NCBI GenBank assembly: GCA_963971225.1
Contig: CAXARI010000124.1
Location: 248,001 to 312,000, forward strand
From: Melieria omissa
Lineage: Eukaryota > Arthropoda > Insecta > Diptera > Ulidiidae
Length of the DNA: 64,000 nucleotides
Direction: 5' to 3'
Below, piece after piece: positions 1-11,000 of this stretch; the stretch's first letter is position 1, and every line of letters starts with the position of its first letter. The translations under genes and the position numbers were made by a program. The notes under the pieces were generated by a model. It did no database searches, was not told the DNA's origin, and was given only the letters and a program-made list of their open reading frames with translations.

Positions 1-264
1 ATTAAATAATTAATTGAATTAGTTGAAAGCACATTGTGCATTTCGCTTGACCCTTAAAATTATAAGTGAAAAAAATATAATGTTCCCATTTGTCATTGCC
101 GAAAGGCCAACCAATCGCCAAAACAAAAACTACAACAACAAAAGCATCTAATTTTTTTTCATACATAGAATTTCTTGAGGAAACAAAACAAAAATCCGCG
201 CAGCCCCCACACGTGTTGCTTCGTTGCTGTCACAACAACGACTGATTGAAAGAATGCACCTCTG
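1..264 (+). mobile_element. hAT-like MITE, right part (cut by window start)
   Basis: This is the right-hand portion of the element described at 1107-1462. It runs from the A+T-rich centre to the right terminus GCACCTCTG, ending at 264, and is followed by the target-site copy ATCTATAT at 265-272. The left terminus lies outside the window. Confidence 0.8.
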
Positions 265-267
265 ATC

Positions 268-274
268 TATATAA
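268..274 (+). promoter_or_regulatory. TATA-box-like string TATATAA
   Basis: Present in almost every unit at the right MITE border and followed by CCAAT. It lies 56 bp upstream of an ATG in good context (TCAAAATGG). It arises from target-site plus satellite sequence, so promoter activity is a guess. Long-form family e units read TATATAATC. Confidence 0.2.
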
Positions 275-323
275 CCAATCAAATGCTTGTGGAACCTAAG
301 TACGCACAATCACTTTAATCAAA

Positions 324-371
324 ATGGCGTCAAAATTATGCCAGAGTGACCACCTTTCAATAATTTGGTAA
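324..371 (+). other. 15-codon reading frame MASKLCQSDHLSIIW (usually MASKLSQSDHLSPIW)
   Basis: The ATG lies in a strong animal initiation context and the frame ends in TAA. The frame stays open in most units with a few substitutions (S/C at codon 6, P/I at 13, W/L at 15), but units 27 and 33 lose one T and stop early. It is recorded because it recurs some 50 times downstream of a TATA-like string. Its short length and array homogenisation make chance the leading explanation. Confidence 0.15.
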
Positions 372-462
372 ATAAAAAAATATCCCACCGGCAGCATGAT
401 CGAAATTATGGCTGTTAAATCTCGACCCGTTAACGGATTTTAATAATATTATGCCTTATTAT
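337..462 (+). repeat. Sub-repeat r1 of the unit (126 bp, shortened)
   Basis: First of five tandem sub-repeats in unit 1. It begins with the shared TTAxGCCAGAG start and ends before TTAGCTAGACTCG. It is about 50 bp shorter than its siblings, so it is a deleted copy. It contains the ATCGA register element near 399 and the palindrome CCGTTAACGG. Confidence 0.7.
427..436. other. 10-bp palindrome CCGTTAACGG
   Basis: This is a perfect dyad that is unchanged in nearly every unit. One clear exception is unit 36, where CCC becomes CCT near 42970. Each half matches the Myb-type core YAACNG in opposite orientations. Binding is inference only. Confidence 0.4.
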
Positions 463-638
463 TTAGCTAGACTCGTATGCTTTCTATAATGGTATCAATC
501 ATCCTTCTATACCCCAAGGTTCGAAAGCAAATCGATTTGGAACGGTGACTTTGAAAAAATTGCTACTTGGGTGCAACCACTAAAATGCTTGTCAACACCA
601 AATGCATAAGTGCATATTAATAATTGACCCCTTAAAAT
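463..638 (+). repeat. Sub-repeat r2 (176 bp)
   Basis: Starts TTAGCTAGACTCGTATGCTTTCTATA and aligns with r3 across its length: TATGCTTTCTATA at +12, ATCGAT at +68 and CACTAAAATGCTTG near +112. It is diverged from r3-r5 but collinear, which shows descent from one ~175-bp monomer. Confidence 0.8.
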
Positions 639-821
639 TTAGCCAGAGTCTTATGCTTTCTATATTGGTCCCTAACTTTTCATTATCCTTCAGGAATAAT
701 GAGCATATCGATGCGCAAGGATAACATTGAAAAACTGCCTATTACAAAATACACACTCACCACTAAAGTGCTTATAGATTCCAAACGGTATGGGTTACGT
801 TAATAAAAAACCCCTTAAAAT
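639..821 (+). repeat. Sub-repeat r3 (183 bp)
   Basis: Starts TTAGCCAGAGTC. It shares TATGCTTTCTATATTGG with r2 and ATCGATGCGCAAG with r4, the latter exactly 183 bp apart (707 and 890). In unit 2 this copy lost about 40 bp at its end, after CACTAAAGTG near 1967. Confidence 0.85.
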
Positions 822-995
822 GTAGCTAGAGATTGCAGCTTTATCAAATTAAATCAATAATTTGATTACTATTAGGCAATCATGAACAGATCGATGCGCA
901 AGAGTGACATTAAATGGCTGCCTACTGCAAAATCGATAAAATGCTTGTAAAATATGATGATTCTAGGTTTATAGAAAAAATAATAACCTTAAAAC
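822..995 (+). repeat. Sub-repeat r4 (174 bp)
   Basis: Starts GTAGCTAGAGATTGCAGC. It carries ATCGATGCGCAAG at 890, CTGCCTACTGCAAAAT (compare CTGCCTATTACAAAAT in r3) and ATAAAATGCTTGT. These markers hold the same order and spacing as in r2 and r3. Confidence 0.85.
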
Positions 996-1106
996 CTAGC
1001 TGGAGTTTTGAGCTTTCATAAATGGGGTCAATCTTCTCGCTATCTCAAATAATGCAGGAGAATTTCGTTGTGGAAAAGTGATATCGACCACATGATACAT
1101 CTATAT
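996..1106 (+). repeat. Sub-repeat r5, first part (interrupted by the MITE)
   Basis: Begins CTAGCTGGAGTTTTGAGC and follows r4 for about 110 bp, then stops exactly at the MITE terminus. The missing 64 bp resume on the far side of the element at 1471. Confidence 0.8.
1099..1106. repeat. Target-site duplication, left copy (ATCTATAT)
   Basis: These eight bases immediately precede the MITE terminus CAGGGG and are identical to 1463-1470 after the right terminus. An 8-bp duplication is the length made by hAT-superfamily transposases. The pair recurs around nearly every MITE copy in the array, as expected if one insertion event was amplified. Confidence 0.85.
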
Positions 1107-1462
1107 CAGGGGTGCCCAAAGTCTTCTTATGGAAAAGCAAAAACCAATACATTTAAAGTTGCCCAAAAAAATGCAAACAAATTAAATAATAATAAATAAT
1201 TAAATAATTAATTGAATTAGTTGAAAGCACATTGTGCATTTCGCTTGACCCTTAAAATTATAAGTGAAAAAAATATAATGTTCCCATTTGTCATTGCCGA
1301 AAGGCCAACCAATCGCCAAAACAAAAACTACAACAACAAAAGCATCTAATTTTTTTTCATACATAGAATTTCTTGAGGAAACAAAACAAAAATCCGCGCA
1401 GCCCCCACACGTGTTGCTTCGTTGCTGTCACAACAACGACTGATTGAAAGAATGCACCTCTG
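1107..1462 (+). mobile_element. Non-autonomous hAT-like element (MITE) fixed in the satellite unit; type copy
   Basis: The left terminus reads CAGGGGTGCCCAAAG. The reverse complement of the right terminus reads CAGAGGTGC, so the terminal inverted repeat matches at 8 of 9 bases. Perfect 8-bp direct repeats (ATCTATAT) flank the element. CAGRGGTG ends with 8-bp duplications are characteristic of the hAT superfamily. The 356-bp interior has a repeated TGCCCAAA motif near the left end (1113 and 1161), an A+T-rich centre with a variable AATA-type stretch, and a GC-richer right third containing CACGTG. There is no transposase coding capacity. Excising the element with one ATCTATAT joins 996-1106 to 1471-1534 as a 175-bp sub-repeat, which is independent proof of insertion. 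One copy sits at the same place in every unit, so it is now amplified as satellite rather than by transposition. Confidence 0.87.
1181..1220. repeat. A+T microsatellite at the MITE centre (expanded form)
   Basis: An AAT/AAAT-rich stretch before TTGAATTAG. The expanded form is found before units 2, 3, 4, 5, 8, 14 and 39. All others have the short ATTATTTAATTAATTG or its ATTATGTAGTTAATTG variant (before units 27, 33 and 52). It is a useful family marker. Confidence 0.8.
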
Positions 1463-1470
1463 ATCTATAT
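1463..1470. repeat. Target-site duplication, right copy (ATCTATAT)
   Basis: Identical to 1099-1106. Its last bases together with the following AA create the string TATATAA, which looks like a TATA box but comes from the satellite target site. Confidence 0.85.
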
Positions 1471-1534
1471 AACCAATCAAATGCTTGTGGAACCTAAGTA
1501 CGCACAATCACTTTAATCAAAATGGCGTCAAAAT
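1471..1534 (+). repeat. Sub-repeat r5, second part
   Basis: Begins AACCAATCAAATGCTTGTGG, the counterpart of CACTAAAATGCTTGT in r2 and GATAAAATGCTTGT in r4. Joined to 996-1106 it makes 175 bp. The distance from the AGTGA marker to AATGCTTG is then about 33 bp, against 31-33 in r2 and r4. Confidence 0.8.
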
Positions 1535-4500
1535 TAAGCCAGAGTGACCACCTTTCAATAATTTTGTAAATAAAAAATATCACACCGGCAGCATGATCGA
1601 AATTATAGCTGTTAAATCTCGACCCGTTAACGGATTTTAATAATATTATGCCTTATTATTTAGCTACACTCGTATGCTTTCTATAATGGTATCAATCATC
1701 CTTCTATACCCCAAGGTTCGAAAGCAAATCGATTTGGAACGGTGACTTTGAAAAAATTGCTACTTGGGTGCAACCACTAAAATGCTTGTCAACACCAAAT
1801 GCATAAGTGCATATTAATAATTGACCCCTTAAAATTTAGCCAGAGTCTTATGCTTTCTATATTGGTCCCTAACTTTTCATTATCCTTCAGGAATAATGAG
1901 CATATCGATGCGCAAGGATAACATTGAAAAACTGCCTATTACAAAATACACACTCACCACTAAAGTGGCCCCTTAAAATGTAGCTAGAGATTGCAGCTTT
2001 ATCAAATTAAATCAATAATTTGATTACTATTAGGCAATCATGAACAGATCGATGCGCAAGAGTGACATTAAATGGCTGCCTACTGCAAAATCGATAAAAT
2101 GCTTGTAAAATATGATGATTCTAGGTTTATAGAAAAAATAATAACCTTAAAACCTAGCTGGAGTTTTGAGCTTTCATAAATGGGGTCAATCTTCTCGCTA
2201 TCTCAAATAATGCAGGAGAATTTCGTTGTGGAAAAGTGATATCGACCACATGATACATCTATATCAGGGGTGCCCAAAGTCTTCTTATGGAAAAGCAAAA
2301 ACCAATACATTTAAAGTTGCCCAAAAAAATGCAAACAAATTAAATAATAATAAATAATTAAATAATTAATTGAATTAGTTGAAAGCACATTGTGCATTTC
2401 GCTTGACCCTTAAAATTATAAGTGAAATAATTAAGTGAAAAAAATATAATGTTCCCATTTGTCATTGCCGAAAGGCCAACCAATCGCCAAAACAAAAACT
2501 ACAACAACAAAAGCATCTAATTTTTTTTCATACATAGAATTTCTTGAGGAAACAAAACAAAAATCCGCGCAGCCCCCACACGTGTTGCTTCGTTGCTGTC
2601 ACAACAACGACTGATTGAAAGAATGCACCTCTGATCTATATAACCAATCAAATGCTTGTGGAACCTAATTACGCACAATCACTTTAATCAAAATGGCGTC
2701 AAAATTAAGCCAGAGTGACCACCTTTCAATAATTTTGTAAATAAAAAATATCACACCGGCAGCATGATCGAAATTATGGCTGTTAAATCTCGACCCGTTA
2801 ACGGATTTTAATAATATTATGCCTTATTATTTAGCTAGACTCGTATGCTTTCTATAATGGTATCAATCATCCTTCTATACCCCAAGGTTCGAAAGCAAAT
2901 CGATTTGGAACGGTGACTTTGAAAAAATTGCTACTTGGGTGCAACCACTAAAATGCTTGTCAACACCAAATGCATAAGTGCATATTAATAATTGACCCCT
3001 TAAAATTTAGCCAGAGTCTTATGCTTTCTATATTGGTCCCTAACTTTTCATTATCCTTCAGGAATAATGAGCATATCGATGCGCAAGGATAACATTGAAA
3101 AACTGCCTATTACAAAATACACACTCACCACTAAAGTGCTTATAGATTCCAAACGGTATGGGTTACGTTAATAAAATACCCCTTAAAATGTAGCTAGAGA
3201 TTGCAGCTTTATCAAATTAAATCAATAATTTGATTACTATTAGGCAATCATGAACAGATCGATGCGCAAGAGTGACATTAAATGGCTGCCTACTGCAAAA
3301 TCGATAAAATGCTTGTAAAATATGATGATTCTAGGTTTATAGAAAAAATAATAACCTTAAAACCTAGCTGGAGTTTTGAGCTTTCATAAATGGGGTCAAT
3401 CTTCTCGCTATCTCAAATAATGCAGGAGAATTTCGTTGTGGAAAAGTGATATCGACCACATGATACATCTATATCAGGGGTGCCCAAAGTCTTCTTATGG
3501 AAAAGCAAAAACCAATACATTTAAAGTTGCCCAAAAAAATGCAAACAAATTAAATAATAATAAATAATTAAATAATTAATTGAATTAGTTGAAAGCACAT
3601 TGTGCATTTCGCTTGACCCTTAAAATTATAAGTGAAAAAAATATAATGTTCCCATTTGTCATTGCCGAAAGGCCAACCAATCTCCAAAACAAAAACTACA
3701 ACAACAAAAGCATCTAATTTTTTTTCATACATAGAATTTCTTGAGGAAACAAAACAAAAATCCGCGCAGCCCCCACACGTGTTGCTTCGTTGCTGTCACA
3801 ACAACGACTGATTGAAAGAATGCACCTCTGATCTATATAACCAATCAAATGCTTGTGGAACCTAAGTACGCACAATCACTTTAATCAAAATGGCGTCAAA
3901 ATTAAGCCAGAGTGACCACCTTTCACCAATTTGGTAAATAAAAAAAATATCCCACCGGCAGCATGATCGAAATTATGGCTGTTAAATCTCGACCCGTTAA
4001 CGGATTTTAATAATATTATGCCTTATTATTTAGCTAGACTCGTATGCTTTCTATAATGGTATCAATCATCCTTCTATACCCCAAGGTTCGAAAGCAAATC
4101 GATTTGGAACGGTGACTTTGAAAAAATTGCTACTTGGGTGCAACCACTAAAATGCTTGTCAACACCAAATGCATAAGTGCATATTAATAATTGACCCCTT
4201 AAAATTTAGCCAGAGTCTTATGCTTTCTATATTGGTCCCTAACTTTTCATTATCCTTCAGGAATAATGAGCATATCGATGCGCAAGGATAACATTGAAAA
4301 ACTGCCTATTACAAAATACACACTCACCACTAAAGTGCTTATAGATTCCAAACGGTATGGGTTACGTTAATAAAAAACCCCTTAAAATGTAGCTAGAGAT
4401 TGCAGCTTTATCAAATTAAATCAATAATTTGATTACTATTAGGCAATCATGAACAGATCGATGCGCAAGAGTGACATTAAATGGCTGCCTACTGCAAAAT

Positions 4501-5883
4501 CGATAAAATGCTTGTAAAATATGATGATTCTAGGTTTATAGAAAAAATAATAACCTTAAAACCTAGCTGGAGTTTTGAGCTTTCATAAATGGGGTCAATC
4601 TTCTCGCTATCTCAAATAATGCAGGAGAATTTCGTTGTGGAAAAGTGATATCGACCACATGATACATCTATATCAGGGGTGCCCAAAGTCTTCTTATGGA
4701 AAAGCAAAAACCAATACATTTAAAGTTGCCCAAAAAAATGCAAACAAATTAAATAATAATAAATAATTAAATAATTAATTGAATTAGTTGAAAGCACATT
4801 GTGCATTTCGCTTGACCCTTAAAATTATAAGTGAAATAATTAAGTGAAAAAAATATAATGTTCCCATTTGTCATTGCCGAAAGGCCAACCAATCGCCAAA
4901 ACAAAAACTACAACAACAAAAGCATCTAATTTTTTTTCATACATAGAATTTCTTGAGGAAACAAAACAAAAATCCGCGCAGCCCCCACACGTGTTGCTTC
5001 GTTGCTGTCACAACAACGACTGATTGAAAGAATGCACCTCTGATCTATATAACCAATCAAATGCTTGTGGAACCTAAGTACGCACAATCACTTTAATCAA
5101 AATGGCGTCAAAATTAAGCCAGAGTGACCACCTTTCAATAATTTTGTAAATAAAAAATATCACACCGGCAGCATGATCGAAATTATAGCTGTTAAATCTC
5201 GACCCGTTAACGGATTTTAATAATATTATGCCTTATTATTTAGCTACACTCGTATGCTTTCTATAATGGTATCAATCATCCTTCTATACCCCAAGGTTCG
5301 AAAGCAAATCGATTTGGAACGGTGACTTTGAAAAAATTGCTACTTGGGTGCAACCACTAAAATGCTTGTCAACACCAAATGCATAAGTGCATATTAATAA
5401 TTGACCCCTTAAAATTTAGCCAGAGTCTTATGCTTTCTATATTGGTCCCTAACTTTTCATTATCCTTCAGGAATAATGAGCATATCGATGCGCAAGGATA
5501 ACATTGAAAAACTGCCTATTACAAAATACACACTCACCACTAAAGTGCTTATAGATTCCAAACGGTATGGGTTACGTTAATAAAAAACCCCTTAAAATGT
5601 AGCTAGAGATTGCAGCTTTATCAAATTAAATCAATAATTTGATTACTATTAGGCAATCATGAACAGATCGATGCGCAAGAGTGACATTAAATGGCTGCCT
5701 ACTGCAAAATCGATAAAATGCTTGTAAAATATGATGATTCTAGGTTTATAGAAAAAATAATAACCTTAAAACCTAGCTGGAGTTTTGAGCTTTCATAAAT
5801 GGGGTCAATCTTCTCGCTATCTCAGATAATGCAGGAGAATTTCGTTGTGGAAAAGTGATATCGACCACATGATACATCTATAT

Positions 5884-6237
5884 CAGGAGTGCCCAAAATC
5901 TTCTTATGGAAAAGCAAAAACCAATACATGTAAAGTTGAACAAAAAAATGCAAACAAATTATTTAATTAATTGAATTAGTTGAAAGCACATTGTGCATTT
6001 CGCTTGACCCTTAAAATTATAAGTGAAAAAAATATAATGTTCCCATTTGTCATTGCCGAAAGGCCAACCAATCGCCAACACAAAAAAGCATACACACAAA
6101 AACTACAACAACAAAAGCATCTAATTTTTTTTCATACATACAAATTCTTGAGGCAACAAAACAAAAATCCGCGCAGCCCCCACACGTGTTGCTTCGTTGC
6201 TATCACAACAACGACTGATTGAAAGAATGCACCTCTG
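5884..6237 (+). mobile_element. hAT-like MITE, long (L) form
   Basis: This is the first copy with 16 extra bases in the middle (an AAGCATACACA-containing stretch near 6087). The same long form occurs in units 6, 9, 12, 13, 15, 18, 19, 22, 24, 25, 28, 34, 40, 45, 48, 50 and 52. The left terminus here is CAGGAGTGCCC. An 80-codon reading frame opens in every long copy, but it begins at TTG; its first ATG would give about 61 codons. The short form breaks the frame. I do not regard it as a gene. Confidence 0.8.
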
Positions 6238-8026
6238 ATCTATATAACCAATCAAATGCTTGTGGAACCTAAGTACGCACAATCACTTTAATCAAAATGG
6301 CGTCAAAATTAAGCCAGAGTGACCACCTTTCACCAATTTGGTAAATAAAAAAAATATCCCACCGGCAGCATGATCGAAATTATGGCTGTTAAATCTCGAC
6401 CCGTTAACGGATTTTAATAATATTATGCCTTATGATTTAGCTAGACTCGTATGCTTTCTATAATGGGATCAATCATCGTTCTATACCCCAAGGTTCGAAA
6501 GCAAATCGATTTGGAACGGTGACTTTAAAAAAATTGCTACTTGGGTGCAACCACTAAAATGCTTGTCAACACCAAATGCATAAGTGCATATTAATAATTG
6601 ACCCCTTAAAATTTAGCCAGAGTCTTATGCTTTCTATATTGGTCCCTAACTTTTCATTATCCCTCAGGAATAATGAGCATATCGATGCGCAAGGATAACA
6701 TTGAAAAACTGCCTATTACAAAATACACACTCACCACTAAAGTGCTTATAGATTCCAAACGGTACAGGTTACGTTAATAAAAAACCCCTTAAAATGTAGC
6801 TAGAGATTGCAGCTTTATCAAATTAAATCAATAATTTGATTACTATTCGGCAATCATGAACAGATCGATGCGCAAGAGTGACATTAAATGGCTGCCTACT
6901 GCAAAATCGATAAAATGCTTGTAAAATATGATGATTCTAGGTTTATAGAAAAACTAATAACCTTAAAACCTAGCTGGAGTTTTGAGCTTTCATAAATGGG
7001 GTCAATCTTCTCGCTATCTCAGATAATGCAGGAGAATTTCGTTGTGGAAAAGTGATATCGACCACATGATACATCTATATCAGGAGTGCCCAAAATCTTC
7101 TTATGGAAAAGCAAAAACCAATACATGTAAAGTTGCCCAAAAAATGCAAACAAATTATTTAATTAATTGAATTAGTTGAAAGCACATTGTGCATTTCGCT
7201 TGACCCTTAAAATTATAAGTGAAAAAAATATAATGTTCCCATTTGTCATTGCCGAAAGGCCAACCAATCGCCAAAACAAAAACTACAACAACAAAAGCAT
7301 CTAATTTTTTTTCATACATACAATTTCTGGAGGCAAGAAAACAAAAATCCGCGCAGCCCCCACACGTGTTGCTTCGTTGCTGTCACAACAACGACTGATT
7401 GAAAGAATGCACCTCTGATCTATATAACCAATCAAATGCTTGTGGAACCTAAGTACGCACAATCACTTTAATCAAAATGGCGTCAAAATTATGCCAGAGT
7501 GACCACCTTTCACCAATTTGGTAAATAAAAAAAATATCCCACGCCAGCATGATCGAAATTATGGCTGTTAAATCTCGACCCGTTAACGGATTTTAATAAT
7601 ATTATGCCTTATTATTTAGCTAGACTCGTATGCTTTCTATAATGGTATCAATCATCCTTCTATACCCCAAGGTTCGAAAGCAAATCGATTTGGAACGGTG
7701 ACTTTGAAAAAATTGCTACTTGGGTGCAACCACTAAAATGCTTGTCAACACCAAATGCATAAGTGCATATTAATAATTGACCCCTTAAAATTTAGCCAGA
7801 GTCTTATGCTTTCTATATTGGTCCCTAACTTTTCATTATCCTTCAGGAATAATGAGCATATCGATGCGCAAGGATAACATTGAAAAACTGCCTATTACAA
7901 AATACACACTCACCACTAAAGTGCTTATAGATTCCAAACGGTATGGGTTACGTTAATAAAAAACCCCTTAAAATGTAGCTAGAGATTGCAGCTTTATCAA
8001 ATTAAATCAATAATTTGATTACTATT

Positions 8027-11000
8027 AGGCAATCATGAACAGATCGATGCGCAAGAGTGACATTAAATGGCTGCCTACTGCAAAATCGATAAAATGCTTG
8101 TAAAATATGATGATTCTAGGTTTATAGAAAAAATAATAACCTTAAAACCTAGCTGGAGTTTTGAGCTTTCATAAATGGGGTCAATCTTCTCGCTATCTCA
8201 AATAATGCAGGAGAATTTCGTTGTGGAAAAGTGATATCGACCACATGATACATCTATATCAGGGGTGCCCAAAGTCTTCTTATGGAAAAGCAAAAACCAA
8301 TACATTTAAAGTTGCCCAAAAAAATGCAAACAAATTAAATAATAATAAATAATTAAATAATTAATTGAATTAGTTGAAAGCACATTGTGCATTTCGCTTG
8401 ACCCTTAAAATTATAAGTGAAAAAAATATAATGTTCCTATTTGTCATTGCCGAAAGGCCAACCAATCGCCAAAACAAAAACTACAACAACAAAAGCATCT
8501 AATTTTTTTTCATACATAGAATTTCTTGAGGAAACAAAACAAAAATCCGCGCAGCCCCCACACGTGTTGCTTCGTTGCTGTCACAACAACGACTGATTGA
8601 AAGAATGCACCTCTGATCTATATAACCAATCAAATGCTTGTGGAACCTAAGTACGCACAATCACTTTAATCAAAATGGCGTCAAAATTAAGCCAGAGTGA
8701 CCACCTTTCACCAATTTGGTAAATAAAAAAAATATCCCACCGGCAGCATGATCGAAATTATGGCTGTTAAATCTCGACCCGTTAACGGATTTTAATATTA
8801 TTATGCCTTATTATTTAGCTACACTCGTATGCTTTCTATAATGGTATCAATCATCCTTCTATACCCCAAGGTTCGAAAGCAAATCGATTTGGAACGGTGA
8901 CTTTGAAAAAATTGCTACTTGGGTGCAACCACTAAAATGCTTGTCAACACCAAATGCATAAGTGCATATTAATAATTGACCCCTTAAAATTTAGCCAGAG
9001 TCTTATGCTTTCTATATTGGTCCCTAACTTTTCATTATCCTTCAGGAATAATGAGCATATCGATGCGCAAGGATAACATTGAAAAACTGCCTATTACAAA
9101 ATACACACTCACCACTAAAGTGCTTATAGATTCCAAACGGTATGGGTTACGTTAATAAAAAACCCCTTAAAATGTAGCTAGAGATTGCAGCTTTATCAAA
9201 TTAAATCAATAATTTGATTACTATTAGGCAATCATGAACAGATCGATGCGCAAGAGTGACTTTAAATGGCTGCCTACTGCAAAATCGATAAAATGCTTGT
9301 AAAATATGATGATTCTAGGTTTATAGAAAAAATAATAACCTTAAAACCTAGCTGGAGTTTTGAGCTTTCATAAATGGGGTCAATCTTCTCGCTATCTCAG
9401 ATAATGCAGGAGAATTTCGTTGTGGAAAAGTGATATCGACCACATGATACATCTATATCAGGGGTGCCAAAAATCTTCTTATGGAAAAGCAAAAACCAAT
9501 ACATGTAAAGTTGACCAAAAAAATGCAAACAAATTATTTAATTAATTGAATTAGTTGAAAGCACATTGTGCATTTCGCTTGACCCTTAAAATTATAAGTG
9601 AAAAAAATATAATGTTCCCATTTGTCATTGCCGAAAGGCCAACCAATCGCCAACACAAAAAAGCATACACACAAAAACTACAACAACAAAAGCATCTAAT
9701 TTTTTTTCATACATACAATTTCTTGAGGCAACAAAACAAAAATCCGCGCAGCCCCCACACGTGTTGCTTCGTTGCTGTCACAACAACGACTGATTGAAAG
9801 AATGCACCTCTGATCTATATAACCAATCAAATGCTTGTGGAACCTAAGTACGCACAATCACTTTAATCAAAATGGCGTCAAAATTAAGCCAGAGTGACCA
9901 CCTTTCACCAATTTGGTAAATAAAAAAAATATCCCCCCGGCAGCATGATCGAAATTATGGCTGTTAAATCTCGACCCGTTAACGGATTTTAATAATATTA
10001 TGCCTTATGATTTAGCTAGACTCGTATGCTTTCTATAATGGGATCAATCATCGTTCTATACCCCAAGGTTCGAAAGCAAATCGATTTGGAACGGTGACTT
10101 TGAAAAAATTGCTACTTGGGTGCAACCACTAAAATGCTTGTCAACACCAAATGCATAAGTGCATATTAATAATTGACCCCTTAAAATTTAGCCAGAGTCT
10201 TATGCTTTCTATATTAGTCCCTAACTTTTCATTATCCTTCAGGAATAATGAGCATATCGATGCGCAAGGATAACATTGAAAAACTGCCTATTACAAAATA
10301 CACACTCACCACTAAAGTGCTTATAGATTCCAAACGGTACAGGTTACGTTAATAAAAAACCCCTTAAAATGTAGCTAGAGATTGCAGCTTTATCAAATTA
10401 AATCAATAATTTGATTACTATTCGGCAATCATGAACAGATCGATGCGCAAGAGTGACATTAAATGGCTGCCTACTGCAAAATCGATAAAATGCTTGTAAA
10501 ATATGATGATTCTAGGTTTATAGAAAAACTAATAACCTTAAAACCTAGCTGGAGTTTTGAGCTTTCATAAATGGGGTCAATCTTCTCGCTATCTCAGATA
10601 ATGCAGGAGAATTTCGTTGTGGAAAAGTGATATCGACCACATGATACATCTATATCAGGAGTGCCCAAAATCTTCTTATGGAAAAGCAAAAACCAATACA
10701 TGTAAAGTTGCCCAAAAAATGCAAACAAATTATTTAATTAATTGAATTAGTTGAAAGCACATTGTGCATTTCGCTTGACCCTTAAAATTATAAGTGAAAA
10801 AAATATAATGTTCCCATTTGTCATTGCCGAAAGGCCAACCAATCGCCAAAACAAAAACTACAACAACAAAAGCATCTAATTTTTTTTCATACATACAATT
10901 TCTGGAGGCAAGAAAACAAAAATCCGCGCAGCCCCCACACGTGTTGCTTCGTTGCTGTCACAACAACGACTGATTGAAAGAATGCACCTCTGATCTATAT

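Larger units (their letters stand above)
23..5823 (+). repeat. Block A: homogeneous units 1-5
   Basis: All MITEs here are short-form with CATAGAATTTCTTGAGGAAAC and the expanded A+T stretch. Units 3 and 5 share a 13-bp duplication (AAGTGAAATAATTAAGTG, near 2420 and 4829) that units 1, 2 and 4 lack. Units 2 and 5, but not 3, share ATTATAGCTG and AGCTACACTCG. This mosaic of shared marks implies exchange between units. The block ends in unit 5, which changes to block-B markers (CTCAGATAATG, CAGGAGTGCCC) from about 5824. Confidence 0.8.

Noticed and set aside
520..545. CENP-B box
   Set aside because: TTCGAAAGCAAATCG resembles the start of the motif but lacks the required A and CGGG positions. No other match was seen.
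1..1220. Match to known Drosophila satellites (359-bp/1.688, Responder) or Stellate repeats
   Set aside because: The ~1.2-kb period is reminiscent of Stellate, but there is no coding frame, and I do not recognise the sequence as any of these families.
5980..6222. 80-codon reading frame repeated in 17 units
   Set aside because: It starts at TTG, lies wholly inside the non-coding MITE and is broken by the 16-bp short form. It has no recognisable domain and is rich in K/Q/T from A-rich sequence. Its conservation follows from array homogenisation.
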